In this document: piece by piece, positions 35,583 through 45,480 of the stretch | How the letters are laid out: each line of letters begins with the position of its first letter | Position numbering within the stretch: position 1 is the stretch's first letter | From: Salinimonas marina | GTDB lineage: Bacteria; Pseudomonadota; Gammaproteobacteria; Enterobacterales; Alteromonadaceae | Reading direction: 5' to 3' | NCBI RefSeq assembly: GCF_015644725.1 | Contig: NZ_CP064795.1 | Coordinates: forward strand, 366,001-430,000 | Length of the DNA: 64,000 bases | The notes under the pieces: model-generated | Told to the model about the DNA's origin: nothing | Database searches by the model: none | What the model saw: only the letters and a program-made list of their open reading frames with translations | Made by a program: the position numbers and the translations under genes

Positions 35583-37133
35583 ATGGAAACATTAGCAATG
35601 AACAAGTTATTATGGCTAGGGGCGGGTGAACTGCTCGAGCCTGCGGTTGACTTTGCCAAATTTAACGACGTTATTTTAGTGGAAGCGCGGTCAGAGATCA
35701 TAAACACAGCTAAATGGCATGCTTTTGACAACCTACAGGTAATTAAAAAATTAATAACCCTGGATGGGAAGCAGCAGCCATTGCTTCAGCAAAGCTTTGG
35801 TGATTTTTCTTCGATAAAACAACCTACCGGCCTTAACGATATATTTCCCGGTATCGAAACAGAAGAGGCGCGGGATATTGATGTTGTCAGTGTCGAGGAT
35901 GTTTTAGATGCTGCCAGGCTTGACGGTCGTGGCAACGTGCTCATTATCGATTTGCCCTGTATTGCAGGAGAGGTAGTCGAAAAGCTACAAAAGAAAAATC
36001 AGTTAAACTGCTTCAGTGAGATTTATCTTCGTCTTGGGGTAAAACCTTTATATGAAGATGCTACTCCGGCGTCCCTACTTATCGATAAGCTAGAGCAATT
36101 CGCATTTGTTTTAACCGAAACGGTTAACAATGATCCGGACATTCCGTTGCTGAGATTTACATATAGTGCAGATAAAGCCCTGATCATTGATTTGCAAAGC
36201 CAGGTTGAAGAACAACAAAACAAATATAAAGAAGTGTATTCCTGGTTTGCCAGTCGTAAGAAACAAGCACAGGAACTTGAATCCAAGGTTAGCTCACTGA
36301 CAGCAGAAAACAGTGAACTCAAAAGCGCATTAAGCGAACAAGCGTCATTGTTTCAAATTGAAGCAAAACTATCGTCATTGCTGCAAAAACAAAGGTCGGA
36401 AAGTGTGGAAATCGCCAATGCACTTGGGCAACATGTGACCAAGTGCACCCGTGACATCGAAGAAACATCACTCGCTGCGATTGAGCTGCAGAAGCTCACT
36501 GGTCTCAGCGATTCACTGTTGCCGCATTCTCCCTATACAATGAGCGCAGGTAATCTGTTACAGCTCGCGTCATTGATGCATGACGAAAATTTTGATCTGA
36601 TTATTGAATTCGGCAGCGGTATTAGCACTTTGGTAGCTGCTGGGACAGTAAAGGCGAAGAGTCATTCAACAAGCAAAATCGTTGCTTTTGAACAGTCTGA
36701 AGCTATTTTGAATAAAACGCACAGTTTGTTAGGCAGTAATAACCTTGATGAGTACGTAGAGCTTTACTGTACGCCACTTGCTACAACCGAATATCGTCTG
36801 TGTGAAGCATCTTCAGGTACATTTTATGACTGCAGGCAAAAGCTGAACGAACTTAGCCAAAGTCTCACAGACAAAGTGCTAGATATTCTTGTGATTGTTG
36901 ATGGACCGGATGTGGCCCCTTCTGACGCAGATGTTCGCTATGCGGCATTTCCGCTGTTACTGGATTGCTTTAAAAATCACACACTGACTTTTTTCCTTGA
37001 CGACAGCAAACGAAATAGTGAGCAAGAAGTATTAGCCGGTTGGAAGGAAGAGGCTGCACGTCGCAAAATACACGTTGAACACAAAGAGTTTCATACGGGC
37101 AGAGGGGCAGCCATAGTGAAGGTAGCGAGATAA
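35583..37133 (+). CDS. Coiled-coil methyltransferase protein
   Basis: 516 residues. Residues 7-180 look Rossmann-like (KLLWLGAGELLEPAVDFAKF). Residues about 202-285 are a coiled coil (QSQVEEQQNKYKEV...). Residues about 325-516 are a class I SAM-dependent methyltransferase, with motif I as DLIIEFGSGISTL (338-350) and an acidic VIVDGPDVAPSDADVRYAAF loop like that of FkbM-type/surface-sugar methyltransferases. The combination of methyltransferase and coiled coil recalls the chain-terminating WbdD ruler of ABC-dependent O-antigens, although the order differs and no kinase domain is present. Start ATG overlaps nothing and directly abuts the upstream stop; an alternative ATG is at 35598. Confidence 0.65.
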   Translation: METLAMNKLLWLGAGELLEPAVDFAKFNDVILVEARSEIINTAKWHAFDNLQVIKKLITLDGKQQPLLQQSFGDFSSIKQPTGLNDIFPGIETEEARDIDVVSVEDVLDAARLDGRGNVLIIDLPCIAGEVVEKLQKKNQLNCFSEIYLRLGVKPLYEDATPASLLIDKLEQFAFVLTETVNNDPDIPLLRFTYSADKALIIDLQSQVEEQQNKYKEVYSWFASRKKQAQELESKVSSLTAENSELKSALSEQASLFQIEAKLSSLLQKQRSESVEIANALGQHVTKCTRDIEETSLAAIELQKLTGLSDSLLPHSPYTMSAGNLLQLASLMHDENFDLIIEFGSGISTLVAAGTVKAKSHSTSKIVAFEQSEAILNKTHSLLGSNNLDEYVELYCTPLATTEYRLCEASSGTFYDCRQKLNELSQSLTDKVLDILVIVDGPDVAPSDADVRYAAFPLLLDCFKNHTLTFFLDDSKRNSEQEVLAGWKEEAARRKIHVEHKEFHTGRGAAIVKVAR

Positions 37134-37230
37134 TGGTACTGAACACAAGAGTTAGGTTTAAAAACGCTGCGCATCAGTGTACTCAAGCCAGCACTCCGAA
37201 CATCTAAACGGCCGGTAGCCAGGAATTATT

Positions 37231-37560
37231 ATGAATACAAGCTCAGAATCTTATACGAAACGTGCTAACAAATTATTTGCCAGTGGCAAATATGAAGAAG
37301 CGCAAGCCGCCTACGAGCATGCGGGTGTTAAATTAGGAATGCACCTGGTAAAGGCGAGCATTTGGTTGTGTGAAAAACGTCAGGCTGAAACAAATAATGA
37401 AACCGAACAGGCACAAATGATACCTCCTTTACCCGTAAGTGCTGATATTGATAAAAGCGCATTGGAAGCGCAACTGACCCAAACACAGGCACTGGTTGAA
37501 AAGTATTATACCGAACTGCAAAACTTGCGTTTTGAGAAAATGGATAGCGAAAAGAAATGA
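37231..37560 (+). CDS. Small TPR-like protein with C-terminal coiled coil
   Basis: 109 residues behind AGGAATT. Residues 6-34 form one tetratricopeptide-like helix pair ([20 protein letters not shown]). The tail (about 70-105) is a coiled coil rich in Gln, Leu and Lys. Its stop overlaps the wecB start by four bases (ATGA), so it is translationally coupled to the sugar nucleotide genes. It may be an adaptor for the coiled-coil proteins encoded upstream. No family recognised. Confidence 0.6.
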   Translation: MNTSSESYTKRANKLFASGKYEEAQAAYEHAGVKLGMHLVKASIWLCEKRQAETNNETEQAQMIPPLPVSADIDKSALEAQLTQTQALVEKYYTELQNLRFEKMDSEKK

Positions 37561-38687
37561 AAATATTAACTGTATTTGGCACGCGGCCAGAAGCGATAAA
37601 AATGGCACCTCTGGCGATTGAACTGGCAAAGACCGATGGTATAGATGCCAGAGTATGCGTGACAGCTCAACACCGTGAAATGTTAGATCAGGTGCTGGAG
37701 CTTTTCAGTTTAAAACCTGAGTATGACCTGGATATCATGAAACCAGGTCAGGATCTTACCGATGTAACCACAAACATTTTGCAGGGGATAAAACCCGTGT
37801 TGGCTGAGTTCCAGCCTGATGTGGTGTTAGTACACGGTGATACAGCCACGACGTTTGCCACAAGCCTGGCTGCGTACTATCAGCAAATTGCTGTGGGCCA
37901 TGTGGAAGCTGGATTAAGAACAGGAAATATCTATTCACCCTGGCCAGAAGAGGCGAATCGAAAATTGACAGGTGCTATTACCACCTACCATTTTGCGCCT
38001 ACAGATACCTCCCGCCAGAATCTGCTCGATGAAGCGGTGCCAGAGGCTAATATCACGGTAACCGGTAATACGGTTATTGATGCCTTATTAAAGGTAAGCG
38101 CCAGGTTCGAAAGTGATGAGGCAGTGAATGCAGAAATGGCAGACCGATTCAGCTTCATTCAGCCGGACAATAAACTTATTTTGGTTACCGGGCACCGCCG
38201 GGAAAGTTTTGGAGGAGGCTTCGAGCGTATTTGCCAGGCCTTGGCCAATACAGCAGAGCAATTTCCCGATTGTCAGATTGTATACCCAGTCCATTTGAAT
38301 CCAAATGTCCAGGAGCCGGTAAATCGATTACTTAAAGGCATTGACAACATAACCCTTATCGAGCCACAGGATTATCTTCCCTTTGTCTATCTGATGAACA
38401 GAGCCTACATCATACTTACCGACTCCGGGGGGATTCAGGAAGAAGCCCCCTCTTTGGGCAAACCGGTACTGGTGATGCGGGACACAACAGAACGCCCGGA
38501 AGCGGTTGATGCAGGAACTGTTAAGCTGGTTGGTACCAATGTGGATGTAATCACTCAAAACCTGGCAACACTACTCACTGATGATTCTGCTTATAAAGAA
38601 ATGAGTTTTGCCCACAATCCGTACGGCGACGGCAAAGCATGCAAAAGAATTATTGATGTTCTAATGGAGAATTCAAGTGGAAATTAA
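37557..38687 (+). CDS. wecB: UDP-N-acetylglucosamine 2-epimerase (non-hydrolysing)
   Basis: 376 residues, the standard length. It interconverts UDP-GlcNAc and UDP-ManNAc. Hallmarks: [12 protein letters not shown] at residues 7-18, [16 protein letters not shown] (about 95), [11 protein letters not shown] (about 117), and [19 protein letters not shown] near 283. It supplies substrate to WecC, whose start lies inside the end of this gene. Confidence 0.96.
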   Translation: MKILTVFGTRPEAIKMAPLAIELAKTDGIDARVCVTAQHREMLDQVLELFSLKPEYDLDIMKPGQDLTDVTTNILQGIKPVLAEFQPDVVLVHGDTATTFATSLAAYYQQIAVGHVEAGLRTGNIYSPWPEEANRKLTGAITTYHFAPTDTSRQNLLDEAVPEANITVTGNTVIDALLKVSARFESDEAVNAEMADRFSFIQPDNKLILVTGHRRESFGGGFERICQALANTAEQFPDCQIVYPVHLNPNVQEPVNRLLKGIDNITLIEPQDYLPFVYLMNRAYIILTDSGGIQEEAPSLGKPVLVMRDTTERPEAVDAGTVKLVGTNVDVITQNLATLLTDDSAYKEMSFAHNPYGDGKACKRIIDVLMENSSGN

Positions 38688-39894
38688 TAAAACAGTCTGT
38701 GTGGTCGGTATGGGCTATATCGGTTTACCGACCGCAGCATTGCTGGCAAACCGTGGTTTTCGCGTGCATGGTGTAGATGTAAACAAGAGCGCAATTGACA
38801 CAATCAATCAAGGCAAAATCCATATTGTAGAACCTGAACTGGATACCTTTGTTCACTCGGCGGTCAACAGCGGCATGCTATCAGCTCACCTTGAGCCTAC
38901 TGAAGCAGACGTTTTTTTGGTAGCGGTACCCACGCCTTTTCATCACGATCAGCTTAACCCGGTGACTAACTCGCCGGTACCTAATCTTGATTATGTGAAA
39001 AGTGCTACAAAGGCTATTGCCCCTTATGTTAAGCCCGGAAATTTGGTTCTGCTTGAGTCTACCTCGCCGGTGGGAACCACAGTAATGATGGCCGAAGAAT
39101 TAAAAGCGGCAGGTGTCGACTTATCTGAAATTCATGTCGCACATTCACCAGAGCGTGTATTGCCCGGTCATATCATGCGCGAGCTTATCGAAAACGACCG
39201 CGTAGTCGGTGGTATTGATGATAAATCAACAAGAGCTGCGGCTGATTTCTATCGCACCTTTGTTGATGGTGAAGTGCTGGAAACCACCTCCAAAACAGCT
39301 GAAATGGCAAAGCTGACAGAAAATGCATTTCGTGATGTAAATATCGCTTTTGCCAATGAATTATCAATGTTGTGCGATGACGAAGGCATCGATGTTTATG
39401 AGCTAATAAAGCTGGCTAACCACCATCCCCGGGTGAATGTGTTGCAGCCAGGTTGTGGTGTGGGCGGTCATTGCATCTCTGTAGATCCCTGGTTTATTGT
39501 GAACTCTGCCAATGGCAAAGCAAAAATGGTGGAGCAGGCCCGTCGTACCAATGATTACAAATCAGAATGGGTCATTGAAAAGGTCAAAAACGCGGCTCTG
39601 CAATTTAAAAATGAGCAGGGAAGGGCACCCTTGATTGCTTGTATGGGCTTAGCGTTTAAGCCTGACATTGACGATTTACGCGAATCACCGGCTCTTTATA
39701 TCACCCAGCAGTTGAATGAATACGGCAATGTAGTGGCTGTAGAACCTAATATCGAGGCATTTAAAGGCCTGAAGTGCGTTTCAGAAGAAGAAGCCGATAA
39801 TGCAGATTTACTGGTTTATCTGGTCGCTCATAAAGAATTCAAATCACACGCGGTTAGTAACAAAACCATTGATTTTGCCGGTCTGTTTAAATAA
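38677..39894 (+). CDS. wecC: UDP-N-acetyl-D-mannosamine dehydrogenase
   Basis: 405 residues. It oxidises UDP-ManNAc twice with NAD+ to UDP-ManNAcA. The start is GTG at 38677, overlapping wecB by 11 bases, with GGAG before it. Nucleotide motif [16 protein letters not shown] is at residues 9-24. The catalytic Cys is in [17 protein letters not shown] (the GHCISVDP cysteine, about 269). The UDP-binding tail has [14 protein letters not shown]. An intrinsic terminator follows, closing this part of the operon. Confidence 0.95.
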   Translation: MEINKTVCVVGMGYIGLPTAALLANRGFRVHGVDVNKSAIDTINQGKIHIVEPELDTFVHSAVNSGMLSAHLEPTEADVFLVAVPTPFHHDQLNPVTNSPVPNLDYVKSATKAIAPYVKPGNLVLLESTSPVGTTVMMAEELKAAGVDLSEIHVAHSPERVLPGHIMRELIENDRVVGGIDDKSTRAAADFYRTFVDGEVLETTSKTAEMAKLTENAFRDVNIAFANELSMLCDDEGIDVYELIKLANHHPRVNVLQPGCGVGGHCISVDPWFIVNSANGKAKMVEQARRTNDYKSEWVIEKVKNAALQFKNEQGRAPLIACMGLAFKPDIDDLRESPALYITQQLNEYGNVVAVEPNIEAFKGLKCVSEEEADNADLLVYLVAHKEFKSHAVSNKTIDFAGLFK

Positions 39895-39903
39895 ACAACC
39901 ATC

Positions 39904-39933
39904 AGCCCTGTCATACGGCAGGGCTTGTTTTAT
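39904..39933 (+). terminator. Intrinsic terminator inside the sugar locus, after wecC
   Basis: AGCCCTG / CAGGGCT with an 8-base loop (39904-39925), followed by TGTTTTATT. It lies 10 bases after the wecC stop and should end or attenuate transcription before the large glycosyltransferase gene, leaving that gene with its own promoter or reduced readthrough. Confidence 0.75.
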
Positions 39934-39989
39934 TACCATTGCAATGTACCTCATCCCGCCCTCAATCTTTCTGAATATTTGTAAAAGTT

Positions 39990-42900
39990 ATGGCTATTAA
40001 ACAAGACGCTTTAGTGAAATTAACAAAAGAGCTTTCCAGCGTGCTAGAAAAACCGGTCACTCGTGGCATCAAGAACCGGATTGCCTACATCGTAAGCCAT
40101 GGTGCCAGCTATGCCAGTAATGGCTATGCGGTGCGCACTCAAGGCGTCGCAAAAGCGCTGAATGAACATGGTTACGAAACGCTATGCATGGTCAGGCCGG
40201 GCCGGCCATGGGAGCTGGATAAAGACACGACTATCGGCGCTGAAGAAATTGTTGATGGCGTAAGGTATATCCACTCCGGTAATGACAAAGATTTTATCGC
40301 GACGAAAGCAGAAGCGCATTTAAAAAAATCGGCCGAATATTTTAAAGAGTTATTTTATGTATATCGACCTGAGTTCGTCATCGCTGCCAGTGATTTCAAA
40401 ATAGGTCTGCCTGCACTTATCGCAGCAAAACAACTGGGCATACCGTTTTTCAATGAAGTTCGGGGGTTCTGGGAAATGTCTCGTATTGCGCGAGAACCCG
40501 AATATGAGGGAACTAACAGCTATAAACGACAAATTGAACGGGATACCTTTGTAGCGCAGCAGGCGAATGCAGTTTTCACCCTTAGCGAGACCATGAGAAC
40601 TGAGCTTGCCAAGCGTGGTGTAGATAAACAAAAGGTTTACTTACTGCCAAACGGTGTAAGTAAATTACCTGTGTTGAATGGGGTTAATACAGCACTTAAA
40701 GCTAGCCTTGGCATACAGCCAGATGAAAAGGTGATCGGATTTATCGGCAGCATAAATGCTTATGAAGGTCTGGATACTTTGATTGCAGCCTGCCAGCAGC
40801 TAATTGATCACGGCAACAAAATAAAATTGCTGCTAGTTGGTGATAGTCAGCCGTTAAACAGCGTTCTGGGTGATAAATATACCAGTAATATCAGTAGTAA
40901 TCTTCCCTGGTTGATTCAAGTGGGACGGGTTCCTCACGAAAAAGTAGGCGATTACTACTCTCTAGTTGATACGATAGTTATTCCGCGCAAGAAATTGCGG
41001 GTGTGTGAAGTTGTTCCACCACTAAAAATTGCTGAAGCGCTCTCATTTAACCAGCGATTAGTCGTATCAAATCTCCCGCCGTTACTTGAATGTACTGAAA
41101 ACTATGACGACGCTCAATGTTTCCAAGCGGGTGACGCTATTAGATTAAAGGAGACGATTGAATATACTTTAACTATAAATCCCCAATACGAAAAGTCAGA
41201 GTTGCTTTTCTCGAGTAAAATTGGAACGCTAGTTTATGAGCTTAAAAAAAATAACAACAGCAACTTTCTAGTAAAATATACTGACCGGAGTGTAGAGCCT
41301 AGTGAACAAAGTTTTGAGTATCAAAATCTGCCTTACTCAAAAACCCTTAACGTAAATTTTGAAACATGCTTTTCTGGTGTTCGAAGGACCCAATGGTCAC
41401 GGGTGAAAGTTAAGTCCACAAAAGCTATTTCCGTTGTTATTTATCCAAAAAAAGCCATAACAGAAAAATCAGTTATTCTAATAATTCGCTATCTTGATAA
41501 AAATGGAAAAGAATTTGCTCCTAAAGATAGAGATTCTTACCTATCGAAGAAGCACGGTTATTTTAGGTATCTTCCTGAAATCAATAATCGCAAAGGCTTA
41601 GTCACTTTCAATCTTTCGAATGACGTTGAAAGCGTAGTATTTTCTTTTTTGAATATAAATAATGAAAAAGTAGAAATATATAAAGCTGATATCGTCAAAG
41701 AATGTAGAGATAAAAAATTAAACACAGATTTAAACATCCAACATCAAAAAGTTTTTGACTTTATTCATAAAAATAAAATTAAAAACGATAAAACTTTAAA
41801 ATCTAGAGTCATCATATATGGCGATATTAGTCCGAATGTACTCGACGGATCCTCAATTTGGTTAACTTCAATAACGAATATAGTATCTTCTAATAGCCCC
41901 GCGATACTTCTTTTAAAAGATAATATCAAAAATGAAAAAGTGGTATCAAATATCAAGCGTTTAAATCAACTAACTATAATTCAACCTAAAGATATAGGTT
42001 GTATTGCCCCTTTTGATATTTATTCTGCGACTGAGGCACTATCGTTGCTCAATGCTCATCTACCTAAGTTAACAGCATTAATAACCCGTGGGGTTGATTT
42101 TAGTTTTGAAATTTCAAAAAGAAAAGATTTTACAGGTATGCACTACCCTTATCTTACTGATTTTTATGAAATTAATGATTCAGGTTTTTCTTTGGTAGAC
42201 GAAAAAGTAGCTAAAGTTAAAGAGATTGTTTTGAATGCGCGGAAAGTTTTATATCAGACTCCTGATATAAAAAGAAAAATTGAAGAAATCTTAGGTTATA
42301 AAGCTGATGGCTTCATCCTTCCTCCCTCTATACCTGATGAGTTTATAAAATTTAAAAATAATAATATAGCTAATAATAAAGTAATTAATATCGGATATGC
42401 AGGAAAAGTTCAGCTAAGATGGGGTGTAATAGAGTTAATCGAGGAAATAGAGCGTCAGATTAAAAAAGGTAGGCATATCAGGCTACATATAGCGACCGGT
42501 AAAATTTTTGGAAAAGGCGAGATAGGAAGCCTTTTCGTCCAAAAGGTAAAACAACTTCTACAGCAAGATTACATAACTTTATATGATAGCCTATCAAGAG
42601 AAGGGGCTGTCGAACTTATGAGTAGAATGGATCTGGTTTGGTGCTATAGAGATCCGATCTTAGAAGATTCAACACTCGAGTTATCAACAAAGCTTGTGGA
42701 GACAGCAGCTTTAGGTAAGCCATGTATCGCATATCGATCAAATATAAATAAACAATTTCTAGGCCAAGACTACCCCTTCTTGATAGATAGTCTCAGTGAT
42801 TTAACATATCTACTAGAGTCATTTGAGTCTCTAAAAAAAGAATCATTGGAATCCCTTAATAAACTTTCTTATAAAATTAGTGAATCTTATACGTTCACTG

Positions 42901-43955
42901 CATTACAGCGTAAACTTCGCGATGAATTAGAAGTCGTCAGCGATAGTCCCCGAGTTAGAAAGAAGATAGCTGTATCGGGCCACGACCTTAAGTTTATTTA
43001 TTCCTATATATCATACTTAAGGACCCAAGGCGCTGAAGTATGTATTGATCCCTGGGAATGGGGGCGCGGCGTGAATCTAGATATCAGTGAGTATTATTCT
43101 GACTGGGCTGAAGTTATACTTTGCGAGTGGGGGTTAGCTAACCTAGTTTGGCATGCTGATAATAAAAAATCAGGCAAAAAATTAATAGCTCGTTTGCATG
43201 CTCAAGAGATTAGAAGAAAAGCAGCTCAATTTGGTTATGCAGTAAAAGCTGATAATGTGGATAGTTGGATATTTGTATCGCCGGTGATTCTCAATAAGGC
43301 AATTCAAATGTTTGGATTGGATCGAAAAAAAGTACACTATGTACCAAATTGGGTTGGAGAGAATAGATTCTTTGATTCTAAAAGCGAAGTGAGGACGCGG
43401 CTCGGTATGGTTGGAATCGTGCCTACCTCGAAGCGTTTCGATAGGGCTCTCGATTTGGTTTCAGCACTTAATTCAAAAGGATTGAAAGTTGATCTTTACT
43501 GTAAAGGTCACAGACCAGAAGATCTTCCATTTATGAGCGCTCCAGGACGCAAACATGAATTGGAGTATTATCAGGAAAACTATAAAAGGATTGATGAAAA
43601 TCCTAATTTAAAAGGGCATGTATTTTTCGATGAGTGGGGTAATGACGTAGAAATTTGGTATCGGAAAATAAGTTTTATACTTTCGCCTAGTGATAATGAA
43701 TCTTTTCACTATGCTCTAGCTGATGGGGTAATGGCGGGTTGTATTCCTATTATCTGGCCCTGGGAGGGTGCGGAAGCAACATATAAAAAAGAATGGGTAA
43801 TTGAAGACATTGAAGAAGCTGTTGAAAAAGTAGAAAGCTTTCTTCTTATGTCACCGGCTGACTTGAGGGATTATCGTATAAAAGCAAGGTCTTTTATAAC
43901 GGACTCTTATTATGAAGAAACAGTATTTTTAGAATTTAATAAACACATTTTTTAA
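39990..43955 (+). CDS. Very large protein with three glycosyltransferase (GT4-like) modules
   Basis: 1321 residues. Module 1 (about 28-400) is a GT-B glycosyltransferase: VSHGASYASNGYAVRTQGVAKAL for the acceptor end, VFTLSETMRTEL...VYLLPNGV, then the donor pocket GSINAYEGLDTLI. Residues about 425-575 form a beta-rich insert of unknown function. Module 2 (about 620-960) includes INIGYAGKVQLRWGVIELIEE and STKLVETAALGKPCIAYRS. Module 3 (about 975-1321) includes VHYVPNWVGENRF and SPSDNESFHYALADGVMAGCIP. From about position 41130 (residue 380) to the end, the DNA becomes markedly AT-rich, while the first part matches the upstream genes, so the gene seems mosaic. Soluble, with no membrane spans. 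Predicted to add several sugars to the surface polymer. Confidence 0.85.
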   Translation: MAIKQDALVKLTKELSSVLEKPVTRGIKNRIAYIVSHGASYASNGYAVRTQGVAKALNEHGYETLCMVRPGRPWELDKDTTIGAEEIVDGVRYIHSGNDKDFIATKAEAHLKKSAEYFKELFYVYRPEFVIAASDFKIGLPALIAAKQLGIPFFNEVRGFWEMSRIAREPEYEGTNSYKRQIERDTFVAQQANAVFTLSETMRTELAKRGVDKQKVYLLPNGVSKLPVLNGVNTALKASLGIQPDEKVIGFIGSINAYEGLDTLIAACQQLIDHGNKIKLLLVGDSQPLNSVLGDKYTSNISSNLPWLIQVGRVPHEKVGDYYSLVDTIVIPRKKLRVCEVVPPLKIAEALSFNQRLVVSNLPPLLECTENYDDAQCFQAGDAIRLKETIEYTLTINPQYEKSELLFSSKIGTLVYELKKNNNSNFLVKYTDRSVEPSEQSFEYQNLPYSKTLNVNFETCFSGVRRTQWSRVKVKSTKAISVVIYPKKAITEKSVILIIRYLDKNGKEFAPKDRDSYLSKKHGYFRYLPEINNRKGLVTFNLSNDVESVVFSFLNINNEKVEIYKADIVKECRDKKLNTDLNIQHQKVFDFIHKNKIKNDKTLKSRVIIYGDISPNVLDGSSIWLTSITNIVSSNSPAILLLKDNIKNEKVVSNIKRLNQLTIIQPKDIGCIAPFDIYSATEALSLLNAHLPKLTALITRGVDFSFEISKRKDFTGMHYPYLTDFYEINDSGFSLVDEKVAKVKEIVLNARKVLYQTPDIKRKIEEILGYKADGFILPPSIPDEFIKFKNNNIANNKVINIGYAGKVQLRWGVIELIEEIERQIKKGRHIRLHIATGKIFGKGEIGSLFVQKVKQLLQQDYITLYDSLSREGAVELMSRMDLVWCYRDPILEDSTLELSTKLVETAALGKPCIAYRSNINKQFLGQDYPFLIDSLSDLTYLLESFESLKKESLESLNKLSYKISESYTFTALQRKLRDELEVVSDSPRVRKKIAVSGHDLKFIYSYISYLRTQGAEVCIDPWEWGRGVNLDISEYYSDWAEVILCEWGLANLVWHADNKKSGKKLIARLHAQEIRRKAAQFGYAVKADNVDSWIFVSPVILNKAIQMFGLDRKKVHYVPNWVGENRFFDSKSEVRTRLGMVGIVPTSKRFDRALDLVSALNSKGLKVDLYCKGHRPEDLPFMSAPGRKHELEYYQENYKRIDENPNLKGHVFFDEWGNDVEIWYRKISFILSPSDNESFHYALADGVMAGCIPIIWPWEGAEATYKKEWVIEDIEEAVEKVESFLLMSPADLRDYRIKARSFITDSYYEETVFLEFNKHIF

Positions 43956-44054
43956 TCGTTTTCTCTATTAAAATACGTTTGTGATTTTGCGCTGACCTGT
44001 TTAAATTAATGCCTCTTTTGAGTTTATAAATAATAGTTTTCTAAGAGAGATAAA

Positions 44055-45053
44055 ATGTCTGATAAGTATAACTTTGATGTAGCTAGCTATTGGGAAAGAC
44101 GTTACAGTTCTGGTCATAATAGTGGTTCAGGCTCCTATAATCGTTTAGCGAAATTCAAGGCTGACTTTATAAATACTTTGTTGAAAGAAAAGTCAATCGA
44201 CACTGCTTGTGAATTAGGCTGTGGTGACGGCGCTCAATTAAGTCTAATAGATTATCCATCTTATATAGGTTTCGATATAAGTAGAACGACAATAAATAAT
44301 TGTATCAAGAAGTTTGATGGGGACAATTCTAAGTCGTTTTTCTATTACGAGCCTAGTCTTTTTGACCCTAAAGCTTTCCAAGTTTCTGAATTAGCTTTAT
44401 CTCTCGATGTCATTTACCATCTCTCAAATGACAAGATCTATTCACTTTATTTAAATCATCTTTTCAATCTATCCTCTCGGTATGTGGTTATCTACAGTAA
44501 TTCACAATCTAATTATATGCGCGGAGTGAATGAAGATGCTGAGTATGTGCGGTTTAGAAAATTTGAAGATGATATCAAAGAGCGCTTTCCCGATTGGACA
44601 CTTGTTCATATTGAGCCCAACTTTTATCCATTTAACCCTTCGCTTCCAAACGAAAGCTCTTTCGCTGATTTTTATGTCTACAAAAAAAACGCCTTAGATA
44701 CTGAAAAAATAAAAGGATTGAACAATAGTCGAGCTGCTTTTATACTAAAAAAACTAGTTCAAAAGCAGATGCTAAATGACGAACAAACAGATATTTTATT
44801 CAATGAGCTAAGAAAGCTATCGGTTAGTCTTAAAAATTTAGCGTCGAAGTCCGACAGCGAAAAATTAATTGCTAAATTAGAAGGCATTCAAAACTCTTTA
44901 GGTATTGGCATCCCTGTTGATAATCCTAAATTATCTTCAGAACCATCTACTGGAAAATTAGATAGTCCGTTAAACAGTTCTACAGGTTTTGACTTCGATT
45001 CCGATTTAACTAAATCACTAGACTTCAGTAATAAAAATAGCCTAAAAGGATAA
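44055..45053 (+). CDS. SAM-dependent methyltransferase with helical C-terminal extension
   Basis: 332 residues, AT-rich. The class I methyltransferase domain (about 10-210) has motif I CELGCGDGAQLSLIDYPSYI near residues 56-75, ending the glycine loop with Asp-rich IGFDISRT, and the SLDVIYHLSND post-motif. Residues after 230 are helical, with low-complexity Ser/Asp/Lys near the end. The start MSDKYNFDVASYWERRY resembles methyltransferases found in surface sugar loci. It shares the composition of the end of the preceding gene, pointing to joint acquisition. Substrate unknown. Confidence 0.75.
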   Translation: MSDKYNFDVASYWERRYSSGHNSGSGSYNRLAKFKADFINTLLKEKSIDTACELGCGDGAQLSLIDYPSYIGFDISRTTINNCIKKFDGDNSKSFFYYEPSLFDPKAFQVSELALSLDVIYHLSNDKIYSLYLNHLFNLSSRYVVIYSNSQSNYMRGVNEDAEYVRFRKFEDDIKERFPDWTLVHIEPNFYPFNPSLPNESSFADFYVYKKNALDTEKIKGLNNSRAAFILKKLVQKQMLNDEQTDILFNELRKLSVSLKNLASKSDSEKLIAKLEGIQNSLGIGIPVDNPKLSSEPSTGKLDSPLNSSTGFDFDSDLTKSLDFSNKNSLKG

Positions 45054-45480
45054 GTTTAATAAATTAATATGTTTTTTTAGATTTTGTCAACTTGTAAGTT
45101 GCTGAAACTTTGTCTATGTTAAGGTGTGGAAAGGTAAAAATGTTCTAACTATTGTATGAAACCTAACCTACATGAATTAGTGCTTTTTGGGTTTATTTTA
45201 AAATTAAATATGACTTAGAAATAGTATAAACTTCAGGGCATGCTAGCTATTGGTTGATGTAGAATCTAATATTTAACGTCAGCAAAGGTAACCTACATTT
45301 ATTATGTGGTTCTTGTAATATGATCAGCTTAGTCATATTTTCCTTCTAGCACTTTTTATCAACATAGCTTTTAGTGTGCTGTTACCTGTTTACAGATCGG
45401 TATATTTTTTGTCGTCTTCGCCCTTTTACAGAATATGAAGCAAATCTTTTTTACTGAAATAATCAACAAATTTAATGATT
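45054..45480. other. AT-rich non-coding stretch
   Basis: I see no supported gene here. Many stops occur in all frames and the stretch lacks clear repeats. It links the methyltransferase gene to the decayed reverse-strand gene and shares their low G+C. Confidence 0.5.
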
